Source: Streptomyces decoyicus
GTDB lineage: Bacteria > Actinomycetota > Actinomycetes > Streptomycetales > Streptomycetaceae
DNA length: 64,000 nucleotides
Assembly (NCBI RefSeq): GCF_019880305.1
Contig: NZ_CP082301.1
Coordinates: 868,001 to 932,000 of the forward strand
Direction: 5' to 3'
The notes under the pieces: model-generated
What the model saw: the letters and a program-made list of their open reading frames with translations, nothing else
Database searches by the model: none
Told to the model about the DNA's origin: nothing
Part shown: positions 50,565-59,104 of the stretch, in pieces
Position numbering within the stretch: the first letter of the stretch is position 1
Layout of the letters: each line of letters opens with the position of its first letter
Translations under genes and position numbers: made by a program

Positions 50565-51320
50565 ATGACCGCTTCGGGACGCCCGACTTCGGCACCCGGC
50601 CTCTTGCCGGCGGACACCACGGAGGACGTACGCGCACGACGGCCGACGATGGCCGTGCTGCCCATCGGCAGCTTCGAACAACACGGTGCTTACCTGCCGT
50701 TGACCACCGATACCGTCATCGCCTGCACCATCGCCCGGGAGGTGGCCGCCGGCCGGCCCGTCCAGCTGCTGCCACCGCTGACGGTGTCCTGTTCGCACGA
50801 ACATGCCGCATGGCCGGGGACCGTCAGCATTTCGGCCCGCACCCTGCATGCGGTCGTCACGGACATCGCCGATTCGCTCCACAGGTCCGGTATCGGCACC
50901 CTGATTCTCGTCAACGGGCACGGCGGAAATTACGTACTGCGCAATGTCGTTCAGGAATCCGCAGGGAGCGGCGTGCGGATGGCGCTCTTCCCCGGATCGG
51001 CCGACTGGGACGCGGCGCGCACCGGGGCCGGGGTGCAGACGTCCGGGCACACCGATATGCATGCGGGAGAGGCCGAGACGTCCATTCTGCTGTATGCCCA
51101 TCCCGAATTGGTCAAGGAAGGCTATGAATCAGCGGATTGCGTCGCCGATGACCGGAAGCAGCTCCTGACACTGGGCATGTCGGCCTATACCGAATCCGGG
51201 GTCATCGGGCGCCCCTCCCTGGCGTCCGCCGGGAAGGGCAAGGAATTGCTGGCCGGCCTGGTCGACGCATTCGACGAATATGCGGCGCTGTTGGGCGCAG
51301 GAACGGAAGCCCATGACTGA
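50565..51320 (+). CDS. Creatininase-family amidohydrolase, putative FAPy deformylase
   Basis: A 251-residue metal-dependent hydrolase. Ligand motifs: GSFEQHGAYLPLTTDT (Glu38, His40, Asp49), VNGHGGNYVLRNV and MHAGEAETS. The family includes creatininase, MftE and the archaeal deformylase ArfB. Beside a FAPy-forming cyclohydrolase and a RibD-type reductase, an ArfB-like role, removing the formyl group from FAPy, is the best inference. It overlaps the reductase gene by 8 bp, so the two are translated together. Reaction not proven by sequence. Confidence 0.87.
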   Translation: MTASGRPTSAPGLLPADTTEDVRARRPTMAVLPIGSFEQHGAYLPLTTDTVIACTIAREVAAGRPVQLLPPLTVSCSHEHAAWPGTVSISARTLHAVVTDIADSLHRSGIGTLILVNGHGGNYVLRNVVQESAGSGVRMALFPGSADWDAARTGAGVQTSGHTDMHAGEAETSILLYAHPELVKEGYESADCVADDRKQLLTLGMSAYTESGVIGRPSLASAGKGKELLAGLVDAFDEYAALLGAGTEAHD

Positions 51321-52242
51321 GGTACTCGACGCGGCGGCCGCCTGGGACCGGCTGCGGACCATCCGTACGGCGGACGAGGCGCAGGCCGCCGGGCTGGTGG
51401 CGGACGGGGACGGCGGACTGCGCCGGCAAGGGCCCGCCACGCCCGAGGCGGTGGAGCTCGCCGAACGCTATCTGCCGCTGTGCCTGGCCGGCCCGCGGGT
51501 CGCGTTCGCGCAGCTCGGGCAGAGCCTGGACGGCTTCATCGCGACCCGTACCGGCGATGCCGACTATGTCACCGGGGCGGAGGACCGCTGCCATCTGCAC
51601 CGGCTGCGCGCGCTGGCCGATGCGGTGCTCGTCGGGGCCGGTACCGCCGTCGCGGACGATCCGCGGCTGACCGTACGCGCCTGTCCGGGGGACAATCCGG
51701 TGCGGGTGGTGCTCGATCCGCGGGGCCGGGTGCCGCTGCACAGCGGGGTCTTCACCGATGGTGCCGCGCCGACGCTGTGGGTGGTGGGACCGGACGCCGG
51801 CGCCGTGGCCGGGGACGCCGGCGGCGGCGTGGACGTCATGGTGCTGCCGGACGCGGACGCGTTCGCCCCCCGGCGCCTGCTGGCGGCGCTGGCGCGGCGG
51901 GGTCTGGGGCGGGTGCTGATCGAAGGGGGCGGGGTCACCGTGTCGCGGTTCCTCCAGGAGCGGGCGCTGCACCGGCTGTATGTCACCGTCGCACCGGTCC
52001 TGCTCGGCGACGGCATCCCCGGCCTGCGGTTTCCCGGCACGCGGGTGATGCGGGAGGCGCTACGCCCGCCGTTGCGGCGCGCCCTGCTCGGCGAGGACAC
52101 GCTCTTCGAACTCGAACTGCGGGCGTTCGGTGCGCCATCCGGCGGACCGGCGGACGAGCAGCACGGCGGCGCCCGGGAGGCCGGCGACGAAGGCGAGCAC
52201 CCCGTAGATCACGGCAGTGGTGAGGCCCTGCGCCGCGCCTAG
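51313..52242 (+). CDS. RibD-C-type pyrimidine reductase
   Basis: A 309-residue protein of the RibD C-terminal/dihydrofolate-reductase-like fold, without the deaminase domain: VAFAQLGQSLDGFIAT, ADAVLVGAGTAVADDPRLTVR, VRVVLDPRGRVP and VLIEGGGVTVSRFL. It should reduce the ribosyl chain of a 6-ribosylaminopyrimidine phosphate with NADPH, like archaeal ArfC. An N-terminal extension of about 60 residues is unusual. The C-terminal tail (about 45 residues after LFELELR) overlaps the convergent YbhN-like gene on the other strand. Confidence 0.88.
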   Translation: MTEVLDAAAAWDRLRTIRTADEAQAAGLVADGDGGLRRQGPATPEAVELAERYLPLCLAGPRVAFAQLGQSLDGFIATRTGDADYVTGAEDRCHLHRLRALADAVLVGAGTAVADDPRLTVRACPGDNPVRVVLDPRGRVPLHSGVFTDGAAPTLWVVGPDAGAVAGDAGGGVDVMVLPDADAFAPRRLLAALARRGLGRVLIEGGGVTVSRFLQERALHRLYVTVAPVLLGDGIPGLRFPGTRVMREALRPPLRRALLGEDTLFELELRAFGAPSGGPADEQHGGAREAGDEGEHPVDHGSGEALRRA

Positions 52243-53067
52243 CCCGGCGGCGCCGAAGGCCCAGGCGGCGACGCCCTCCCGCGGGCCCCAGCCGCCGACG
52301 TTCAGCGGCAGGGCCATCGCGAGCAGCGCCAGCACCACCAGCGGTACGAGTTCGGCGGTCGGCGCGGTGGCTCCCGCGACCCGGGCAGCCAGCACGAACA
52401 TCCCGAGGTAGCCCGCCAGGACCGCCACGGAGGAGAGCGCGACGCCGGGCCAGACTCCGCGGGCGAGCAGGCCCTGGCGTGCCTCGGTGAGTACCGTGCG
52501 CACGGCGCGTTCGGCGCGCGAGGCGCCCCGGTGACGGCGCAGCCGGCCGGCGATCGCCACCAGCAGCACGCCTACCGTTGCCGCGGCCAGTGCGACACCG
52601 GGCGAGGTGAGGAAGCCGGCGACCGGCGCCAGGACGGGCGAGGGCCGGGCCAGCAGCACCACCGCCCCGGCGACGAGCAGGACGAACTGGCCGGCGGTGC
52701 GCTCCAGGACGACCGCGCGTACGCCCCGGCCGAGGTCACCGGAGTCACGGCCGTGGCGTACGGCGCGGTGCACATCGCCCAGGACGCCGCCGGGCAGCGC
52801 CGCGTTCAAGAACAGCGCCCGGTAGTAGTCCGCGACGGCCCCGCCCAGGGGCAGCCGCAGACCGAGGCCGCGGGCCACCAGACACCACCGCCAGGCGCTG
52901 AACACCGTGGTCAGCAGGCCGATGGCGAGTGCGGCGAGCAGTGTGGCGGCGTCGATCCGGCGCAGTCCGTCCAGGAAGGCGTCGGATCCCAGATGCCACA
53001 CCAGCGCCACCAGAATGCCCAGTCCCGCGAGCAGCCTGAGCCACGCCGCCCAGCGGGACCTGTTCAT
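52060..53067 (-). CDS. YbhN/AglD-like flippase-family membrane protein
   Basis: A 335-residue protein with about eight helices. RIDAATLLAALAIGLLTTVFSAWRW, ADYYRALFLNAALPGGVLGDVHRAV and LPLNVGGWGPREGVAAWAFG are typical of the lysylphosphatidylglycerol-synthase-like transmembrane family (UPF0104), members of which handle lipid-linked substrates. In this locus it may flip or present a lipid- or glyco-conjugate. ATGA overlap with the methyltransferase stop. Its 3' end overlaps the convergent reductase gene by 183 bp. Confidence 0.85.
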   Translation of the reverse strand: MNRSRWAAWLRLLAGLGILVALVWHLGSDAFLDGLRRIDAATLLAALAIGLLTTVFSAWRWCLVARGLGLRLPLGGAVADYYRALFLNAALPGGVLGDVHRAVRHGRDSGDLGRGVRAVVLERTAGQFVLLVAGAVVLLARPSPVLAPVAGFLTSPGVALAAATVGVLLVAIAGRLRRHRGASRAERAVRTVLTEARQGLLARGVWPGVALSSVAVLAGYLGMFVLAARVAGATAPTAELVPLVVLALLAMALPLNVGGWGPREGVAAWAFGAAGLGAAQGLTTAVIYGVLAFVAGLPGAAVLLVRRSAGWRTERPQFEFEERVLAEQGAPQRRA

Positions 53068-53942
53068 CCCGCGCTCCTGGACGAGGGTCCGGGCAGCGCC
53101 AGCAGGTCGGTGTGGTGCACCGCGACGGTCAGCTCCCCCGCCGCGCACTCCTCCAGCCGCCGCCGCAGATAGGCCACCGCCTCCGGTGCCAGCTCCGGCC
53201 GCTGGGCGTGCGCGGCGCCGACCCAGCCGCGCAGCCATTCGGCGGTCAGCGCGGACTCCGCACTGCCCAGCCGCCATGCGCTGGGCCGCACCAGGACGGT
53301 CGCACCGCGCCGCTCGAAAGCCGCAACCGCCGCCGCGATCGCGTCCGGGCCGAGCAGACCGCGGCCCTGGTCCGTGCGGCGCTGATGGTCGTTGAAGGCG
53401 TCGGCGATCTCGGCGTCGAGCGGATCGGAGGGGGTCAACTCGACCCGTCCGGCGACCGAGAGCGCCAGCAGCGCCGGGCAGCCCGCGCCCACACAGGCGT
53501 CGGCGAGTGCCTCCACCTCCTCGCGGGTGAGCAGATCGAGCAGCGCGGAGGCGGTCACCAGCGAGGTGCCCGCGAGGTCGTCGGCGGTGAGGGTGGCCAG
53601 ATCGCCGCGCTCGGTCGTGGCGTCAACGGGCGTACCGTCGGCGGCCGTTACGGGCATCCGCGCACCGGCGTGGTCGAGCAGCACGGGATCGTGGTCGTAA
53701 AGGACCCAGTGCTGGGGGCCGGGCAGCCGGACGGCGAGCCAGCGTCCCATCGAGCCGGTGCCGCACCCGAGGTCACGGATCACCAGCTCGCGCGGGCTCC
53801 CGGGCGGGCCGGCGGGCGGCGGCTGCGCGGCCACCCATTCCAGCAGCGGATGCAGCAGCTCGGGTGCGCGGGCCGCGGCATCGGCGCGCTCCCGCAACTC
53901 CAGCCAGCGCGGGGCGAATCGGGGCCTTCCGGTTACGTTCAC
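53064..53942 (-). CDS. Class I SAM-dependent methyltransferase
   Basis: A 292-residue methyltransferase. SAM motif LVIRDLGCGTGSMGRWLAVRL, acidic motif HWVLYDHDPVLLDHA, followed by GDLATLTADDLAGTSLVTASALLDLL. The GTG start overlaps the glycosyltransferase stop (GTGA) and its own stop overlaps the YbhN-like start, so all are tightly coupled. The substrate is unknown, presumably an intermediate of the pterin-like pathway. Confidence 0.87.
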   Translation of the reverse strand: MNVTGRPRFAPRWLELRERADAAARAPELLHPLLEWVAAQPPPAGPPGSPRELVIRDLGCGTGSMGRWLAVRLPGPQHWVLYDHDPVLLDHAGARMPVTAADGTPVDATTERGDLATLTADDLAGTSLVTASALLDLLTREEVEALADACVGAGCPALLALSVAGRVELTPSDPLDAEIADAFNDHQRRTDQGRGLLGPDAIAAAVAAFERRGATVLVRPSAWRLGSAESALTAEWLRGWVGAAHAQRPELAPEAVAYLRRRLEECAAGELTVAVHHTDLLALPGPSSRSAG

Positions 53943-55060
53943 CGCATGCTCCGGATCTCGTCCCGAAGCCGTTCCAGCGCTCCGGCCAGACTGTGCGACG
54001 TCATCTCCCACCCCTCCAGCATGGCACGCCGTCCGCGTGCCGAATTCTTCAACCGGTCACGCAACTGCGGATCACCCAGCCAGCCACGCAGCGCCTCGGC
54101 AAGGGCCGGTGGCCGTCCGGACGGTACGAGGAGTCCGGGCACACTGCCGTCGGGCGCCTGCCCGACCGCTTCCGGAACCCCGTCCACCGCCGTCGCCAGC
54201 ACCGGAATCCCGCGTGCCAGCGCTTCGGTGATGACCATGCCATAGGTCTCGGCGTATGAGGTCAGCACCAACAAGTCGGCCGCGGCGTACCGCGCTTCCA
54301 GGTCGGCGCCCGCCTGCGGCCCGGTGAAGGCGATCCGGTCGTCGAGGCCGGACTCGGCGACGCGGCTTTGCAGTTGGGCGGTGTAACCGGGATCACGGTC
54401 GAGCCCGCCGACGCATACGCAGCTCCACGGCAGCTCGGTGACGGTCGCGAGGGCCTCCACCAGGAGGTGCTGTCCCTTGCGCGGGGTGACCGCGGCGACG
54501 CACAGCAGCCCGGTGGCGCCGTCGGTGCCCGGTGCGAGGGGCGCGGCGTCGGCTCCCGGCCTGGCGACATGGACCCGCTCCGGCGCCAGCCCGTGATGGG
54601 CGACCAGCCGACGGGCGGCCCAGTCGCTGGTCGCCACGACGCTCCCCACGGCGTGCAGGGTGCGGCGTTCGCGGGCGTCCAGCTCCGCCGCCACGTCGGG
54701 GTCGAGCCCGGTCTCGTCGGCCAGCGGCAGATGGACCAGTACGGCGAGCCGCAGCCGTGCCGCCTCCGGGACGAGGACTTCGGGGACGCCGCAGGCGACC
54801 AGGCCGTCGAGCAGGACCACGGCGTCGTCGGGCAGCGCCGCCAGGTGCCGCGCCAGCCCCGTGCGGGCCGCGGCGTCCGGCTGCGGCCAGCTTCCGGGCG
54901 CCGCGTACGGGCGCACCTGCCAGCCCGCCGCCGGGAGGTCGCGGCACACCCGGCGGTCGTAGGTGTTGCCGCCGCTGGGTACCGCCGGGTCGTCGACGTC
55001 ACCGGGGAGGACGAAGTGCACCACACGCTCCGCCGCCGCGGTGGCGCCGGTACGGGTCAC
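53939..55060 (-). CDS. GT4-family glycosyltransferase
   Basis: A 373-residue GT-B glycosyltransferase: N-terminal [25 protein letters not shown], hinge [20 protein letters not shown], and the nucleotide-sugar EX7E region [23 protein letters not shown]. It should transfer a sugar from an NDP donor to a pathway intermediate. The GTG start overlaps the stop of the PTPS-like gene by 4 bp. The linked methyltransferase and YbhN-like genes suggest a glycosylated, methylated, membrane-associated product (inference). Confidence 0.9.
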   Translation of the reverse strand: MTRTGATAAAERVVHFVLPGDVDDPAVPSGGNTYDRRVCRDLPAAGWQVRPYAAPGSWPQPDAAARTGLARHLAALPDDAVVLLDGLVACGVPEVLVPEAARLRLAVLVHLPLADETGLDPDVAAELDARERRTLHAVGSVVATSDWAARRLVAHHGLAPERVHVARPGADAAPLAPGTDGATGLLCVAAVTPRKGQHLLVEALATVTELPWSCVCVGGLDRDPGYTAQLQSRVAESGLDDRIAFTGPQAGADLEARYAAADLLVLTSYAETYGMVITEALARGIPVLATAVDGVPEAVGQAPDGSVPGLLVPSGRPPALAEALRGWLGDPQLRDRLKNSARGRRAMLEGWEMTSHSLAGALERLRDEIRSMR

Positions 55061-55455
55061 AGGGTGCGCTCGTACGTCGCCCAGGCGATATGCGATTCAT
55101 GCAGGGTGACCGATATCCCGGCCAGCTCGCGGGCGCCCGCCCCAAAGTTGCCCGCCTCGATGCGTTCGGCGAGCCGGTCGGCGATGACCTTGGCCAGGGC
55201 CTCCGTCGAGGTGTTGATGCCGGCGAAGGCGGGCTCGTCGTCGAGGTTGCGGTAGTTCAGCTCTCCGACCACGGCGCCGAGTTCCTGGGTGGCCAGGCCG
55301 ATGTCGACGACGATGTTGTCGGCGTCGAGCTCCGCACGGCGGAAGGTGGCGTCCACGATGAAGGTCGCGCCGTGCAGGCGCTGCGCGGGTCCGAAGACCG
55401 CGCCACGGAAGCTGTGGGCGACCATGAGGTGATCGCGGACGGTGATGCTGAACAA
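55057..55455 (-). CDS. 6-Pyruvoyltetrahydropterin synthase/QueD homologue lacking catalytic residues
   Basis: A 132-residue T-fold protein. MVAHSFRG retains the first zinc His (His14), but the HGH pair reads HGA (28-30), the nucleophilic Cys region reads GPAQRLHG without Cys, and the usual LDH reads LNY (66-68). Pterin-binding parts ([22 protein letters not shown], then HES) persist. From memory S. coelicolor SCO6650 is such a protein, shown structurally to lack zinc and PTPS activity. A changed reaction or a binding role is likely. The TTG start follows GGAGGAACGG. Confidence 0.9.
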   Translation of the reverse strand: MFSITVRDHLMVAHSFRGAVFGPAQRLHGATFIVDATFRRAELDADNIVVDIGLATQELGAVVGELNYRNLDDEPAFAGINTSTEALAKVIADRLAERIEAGNFGAGARELAGISVTLHESHIAWATYERTL

Positions 55456-55533
55456 GGCCGTTCCTCCGGTGTGATGTCGGTCTCAGCGAGGTGTGGTCGT
55501 GGGGGTGAATTCCGGGCGGGTCCCCGGGGGTTG

Positions 55534-56517
55534 TCAGCCGCCGGCCGGCCCGTACCGGATGCGGTGGCACAGCGCCGGGAGGTCGCCGGAAACGAGCCGG
55601 GGCAGCACCGTCGGCAGGTCCTCGAAAGCGGATTCGCCGGTGATCAGCGCATCGAAGGCGGGGTCGGCGAGCAGGTCGAGGGCGACCGCGAGCCGGTCGG
55701 CGTAGGTGCGGCGGGGCCGGGCCGGGGACACCGTGCCCACCTGACTGCTGCGGACGACCAGCCGGCGGGAGTGGAAGGCCTCCCCCAGCGGCAGGCTGAC
55801 CTGCCGGTCTCCGTACCAGCTCAGCTCGATGACGGTGCCTTCCGGGGCGAGCAGTTCGAGCGAGCGCGCCAGCCCCTCCTCGGTGGCGCTGGCGTGCACG
55901 ACCAGGTCGCAGTCGCCCAGCGCGTCCGCGGGCAGCGCGAAGTCCACACCCAGTGCCGTGGCGGTGGCGGCGCGCACGGGATCGGCGTCCACCAACTGCA
56001 CCCGGACCCCCGGGAAGCGGGCGAGGACCGCGGCCACGCCGGCGCCGACCATGCCCGCCCCGACCACCGCGATCCGGTCGCCGACCAGCGGCGCGGCGTC
56101 CCACAGGGCGTTCACCGCGGTCTCGACGGTGCCCGCCAGGACGGCACGCTCGGCGGGGACGGTGTCCGGTACCGGGGTGACGGCGCTCGCCGGGACGACG
56201 AAGTGCGTCTGATGGGGATACAGGCTGAAGACCGAGCGGCCCAGCAGGTCGGGCGGGCCTTCCTCGACGACGCCTACATTGAGGTAGCCGTACTTGACCG
56301 GTGCGGGGAAGGCGCCTTCCTGGAACGGCGCCCGCATCACGGTGTGCTGGCTCTCGGGGACGCCGCCACGGAAGACCAGGGTCTCCGTTCCACGGCTCAC
56401 TCCGGAGCAGACCGTGCGCACCAGAACCTCGTCATCGGCGGGGTCCGGCAGGGCTACCGTCCGGATCTCGCCCTGACCTGGAGCGCTTATCCAAAAGGCA
56501 CAAGCGACGCGCGGCAT
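55534..56517 (-). CDS. Medium-chain dehydrogenase/reductase (zinc-dehydrogenase-like)
   Basis: A 327-residue MDR protein: ACAFWISAPGQGEIRTVALP, TVCSGVSRGTETLVFRGGVP, Rossmann motif IAVVGAGMVGAGVAAVLARFPGVRVQLVD. The catalytic-zinc Cys/His set of alcohol dehydrogenases is not complete (CSGVSRGTE replaces the usual CGSD/GHE context), so it may be a zinc-independent reductase or dehydrogenase. First gene of the minus-strand run leading to the PTPS homologue (78 nt gap), divergent from the phosphatidyltransferase-like gene. Confidence 0.85.
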   Translation of the reverse strand: MPRVACAFWISAPGQGEIRTVALPDPADDEVLVRTVCSGVSRGTETLVFRGGVPESQHTVMRAPFQEGAFPAPVKYGYLNVGVVEEGPPDLLGRSVFSLYPHQTHFVVPASAVTPVPDTVPAERAVLAGTVETAVNALWDAAPLVGDRIAVVGAGMVGAGVAAVLARFPGVRVQLVDADPVRAATATALGVDFALPADALGDCDLVVHASATEEGLARSLELLAPEGTVIELSWYGDRQVSLPLGEAFHSRRLVVRSSQVGTVSPARPRRTYADRLAVALDLLADPAFDALITGESAFEDLPTVLPRLVSGDLPALCHRIRYGPAGG

Positions 56518-56626
56518 CGGGATCCTCCTGGACGCTACGGCGATGGTTCATCAATGCTGGGGATCATGAGGACGCCGTCACCCTACGCGGCGCCCTTCGA
56601 GTCCGCTACACATCCCGGGAGGCAGG

Positions 56627-57427
56627 GTGGCCGTACAAGAGCGCTACGACACAAGGCCGTTCGGACCGGACATTACGGCCGGTATGGGGGTGCAACTGCT
56701 GGTACTGGAGGTCCTGTGCCGAGTGTCCGGTCTGGGCACCATCGGGTGGCTCACGGGGTGTGTCTTCGCCGTCGCCACCTGGGCCGTGCTCACCGTCGCG
56801 CTGCGCCGGACGTGGACCACCTCGTTCGGACCGGCCAACCGCGTCACACTGGCCCGCACGATCCTGGTCGGCGGGGTGACCGCGCTGGTCGCGGACTCCT
56901 TCGGCCGGTCGGTACCGGTCACGGTGCTGATCGCCTTCGCCGCCGTGGCGCTGGTCCTGGACGCGGTCGACGGACAGGTGGCCCGGCGCACCGGAACGGC
57001 GACCCCGCTGGGGGCGCGCTTCGACATGGAGGTCGACGCCTTCCTGATCCTGGTGCTCTGTGTCCATGTCGCCATCCCGCTGGGCGCCTGGGTGCTGAGC
57101 ATCGGCCTCATGCGCTACGCCTTTGTCGCGGCGTCGTGGGTGCTGCCGTGGCTGCGCGGCGACCTGCCGCACAGCATGGCCCGGAAGACCGTGGCAGCGC
57201 TTCAGGGCGTCGTGCTGGTCGTGGCCGGTGCCGGGATCCTGCCGCGGGCGTCGGCGGTCGCCGCCGTGGCCGTGGCGCTGGGACTCCTCGTGTGGTCCTT
57301 CGGGCGGGACGTCACGTGGTTGTGGCGGGCCGGGAAGGGGGCGGACGGAGCGCCTGTGACGGGGGTGCCCGAACAGGCCCCTGCCGCCCTCGCCGTCACG
57401 TCCCGGCGTGCCGGCCCAGATAGATGA
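56627..57427 (+). CDS. CDP-alcohol phosphatidyltransferase family protein
   Basis: A 266-residue membrane enzyme with about six helices and the complete DxxDGxxAR(x8)GxxxDxxxD motif: DAVDGQVARRTGTATPLG, then ARFDMEVD. It transfers a substituted phosphate from a CDP-linked donor to an alcohol, usually in phospholipid head-group synthesis. The GTG start follows GGGAGG. Divergent from the dehydrogenase, it suggests that the pterin-like locus makes or uses a phosphodiester-linked lipid or conjugate (inference). Confidence 0.88.
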   Translation: MAVQERYDTRPFGPDITAGMGVQLLVLEVLCRVSGLGTIGWLTGCVFAVATWAVLTVALRRTWTTSFGPANRVTLARTILVGGVTALVADSFGRSVPVTVLIAFAAVALVLDAVDGQVARRTGTATPLGARFDMEVDAFLILVLCVHVAIPLGAWVLSIGLMRYAFVAASWVLPWLRGDLPHSMARKTVAALQGVVLVVAGAGILPRASAVAAVAVALGLLVWSFGRDVTWLWRAGKGADGAPVTGVPEQAPAALAVTSRRAGPDR

Positions 57428-57791
57428 CCAGCGCCAGGAAGACCAGCAGCAGATTGGTCACGACGATGGAGAGCAACACCTGCCGCCACAGGCTGCGTCG
57501 TGGCGCCCGGTGGGCGAGCAGCACCGCACCGGGCAGCCGCGCCAGCTGGGCCCCGGGACGCACCGCGGCCGTACGGGCCCGGCGGACGCCGCAGCGCGGC
57601 GAGGTGCGGCGGCGGGCGACGCTCTCCGGGCAGGCGCGGCCGTGCCCGCGCGCCGTGCGGAGCGGTCCTCGCCCGGGGGGACGCCCCCGGCAGGGCCGTA
57701 CGGTCCCCGGCCCGGAGGGCGTGGGTATGCAGGTGCGGGAGCGGACCGCCCGCCACGGCGGCGGCCCCTTACGCCTCGGTGCGCCGGCCAT
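57396..57791 (-). CDS. Possible small single-pass membrane protein
   Basis: The C-terminal 40 residues, RRSLWRQVLLSIVVTNLLLVFLALVIYLG, form a convincing membrane helix preceded by basic residues. The upstream Arg/Pro-rich part looks noncoding, so a shorter product starting at the GTG at 57524 (42 residues) is at least as likely. No ribosome site stands out. It overlaps the 3' end of the phosphatidyltransferase-like gene on the opposite strand by 32 bp. Confidence 0.35.
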   Translation of the reverse strand: MAGAPRRKGPPPWRAVRSRTCIPTPSGPGTVRPCRGRPPGRGPLRTARGHGRACPESVARRRTSPRCGVRRARTAAVRPGAQLARLPGAVLLAHRAPRRSLWRQVLLSIVVTNLLLVFLALVIYLGRHAGT

Positions 57792-57868
57792 CCGCGATCA
57801 CCCTTGTCCGGTGGTGAACGAGCGGACCACTCCCGTGCGGTGACCGTGCGCGCGGCGGAGCGAGCGGG

Positions 57869-58249
57869 TCATGAGACGGCCCCCACCCCGCCGGCCGCCG
57901 GCAGTGCTCCGGTCTCGGCCTGCCGCAGTTCGGTGAGGAGCGCATGCTGCCCGGCGAGCACCTCGGTGAGGACCCGGCGGGCGGCGCTCAGCAGCTCCGC
58001 GACCTCGCCTCCGGCCAGCTCGTAGACGACGGTGGAGCCACTGCGGGTGGCCGTCACCAGGCCCGAGCGGCGCAGGACCGCCAGCTGCTGGGAGAGCGCG
58101 GACGGCTCCACCTCGAGGGCGGAGAGCAGACTCCGCACCGGCATCGGCCCGCTCTGGAGAAGCTCCAGCACCCGGATGCGGACCGGATGCCCCAGCATCC
58201 GGAAGAAGTCGGCCTTGGCCTGACAGAGCGGAACCCAGGCACCGTTCAT
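57869..58249 (-). CDS. ArsR-family regulator
   Basis: A 126-residue winged-helix repressor: KADFFRMLGHPVRIRVLELLQ, SLLSALEVEPSALSQQLAVLRRSGLVTATRSGSTVVYELAG, then a C-terminal helix. The metal-binding CxC of ArsR/SmtB metal sensors is absent; one Cys lies near the N-terminus (PLCQAK). It may sense something other than metals. The start is set at the ATG of MNGAWVPLCQAK; longer starts are possible. Adjacent genes give no clear target. Confidence 0.87.
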   Translation of the reverse strand: MNGAWVPLCQAKADFFRMLGHPVRIRVLELLQSGPMPVRSLLSALEVEPSALSQQLAVLRRSGLVTATRSGSTVVYELAGGEVAELLSAARRVLTEVLAGQHALLTELRQAETGALPAAGGVGAVS

Positions 58250-58729
58250 CTGCGCGCCCCGCTCCCGGGACCGGGCGCGGACCGCGCCGCGCGCACCCGT
58301 ATCCGTACCGATTCGGCGAAACCGCCCACGCATGTCCTCCGCGTTCAGGCCGACCGGCCATCGCGTCATCTGTTGAATTGCGGAATTCTGCAACTGTAGA
58401 CGACCGGGGCGGGCGACTTGAATGGGTGTGCCGGACAAACCGGGGCCCGTGCGGCACGGATCTCCCGGCGTGCCCCCTCCCCCGCTGCCGCCGACCTGCC
58501 GGTCCTGCCCGCCCGCCCCCGGACCGTGCTGCCGTATCTCCGTGAACTCTCCGGCGCCCGGGGGCAGTTACCGTACCTTCGGCCGGGTTCCGCGGCCGCG
58601 GCGGCCGCCGGGCGGCCCGCACCGGATGCGGACGCCGAAGCCGCGAACGGGGCGAAGCGGCGGCCTCTCCGCCCGTGGCGCATGAATCCGCTGGACAGCC
58701 CCCCGCCCTCCAACCGCATAGTGACGCCT

Positions 58730-59104
58730 ATGACTTCACTGGTACGCCACCTCACGATCGACTGCTCCGACGCCTACCGTCTGGCGAGCTTCTGGGCGGA
58801 GGTACTGGACGGAACGCTGGCCGAGGACGACCTGCCGGGCGATCCGGAGGCCACGGTCACGGCCGCGGGCGGCGCGCTGCTGTTCGTCACGGTGCCCGAT
58901 GCCAAGGCCGGGAAGAACCGGGTGCATCTGGATCTTCAGCCCCAGGACCGCGGCCGGGACGACGAGGTCGAGCGGCTGCTGGCGCTCGGCGCGACCCTGG
59001 TGGCCGACCACCGGCGGGCCGACGGGGCCGGGTGGGTGACGCTGGCCGATATCGAGGGCAACGAGTTCTGTGTGGAGCGCAGCGCGGCCGAGCGGGCGGG
59101 CTGA
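58730..59104 (+). CDS. VOC/glyoxalase-like domain protein
   Basis: A 124-residue VOC-fold protein: RHLTIDCSDAYRLASFWAEVLDG, VPDAKAGKNRVHLDLQ, then WVTLADIEGNEFCVE, matching the Glyoxalase_6 subgroup abundant in actinobacteria. Probably a homodimeric small-molecule binder or enzyme. The ATG is preceded by an in-frame GTG 9 nt upstream that could also start. Monocistronic. Confidence 0.87.
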   Translation: MTSLVRHLTIDCSDAYRLASFWAEVLDGTLAEDDLPGDPEATVTAAGGALLFVTVPDAKAGKNRVHLDLQPQDRGRDDEVERLLALGATLVADHRRADGAGWVTLADIEGNEFCVERSAAERAG

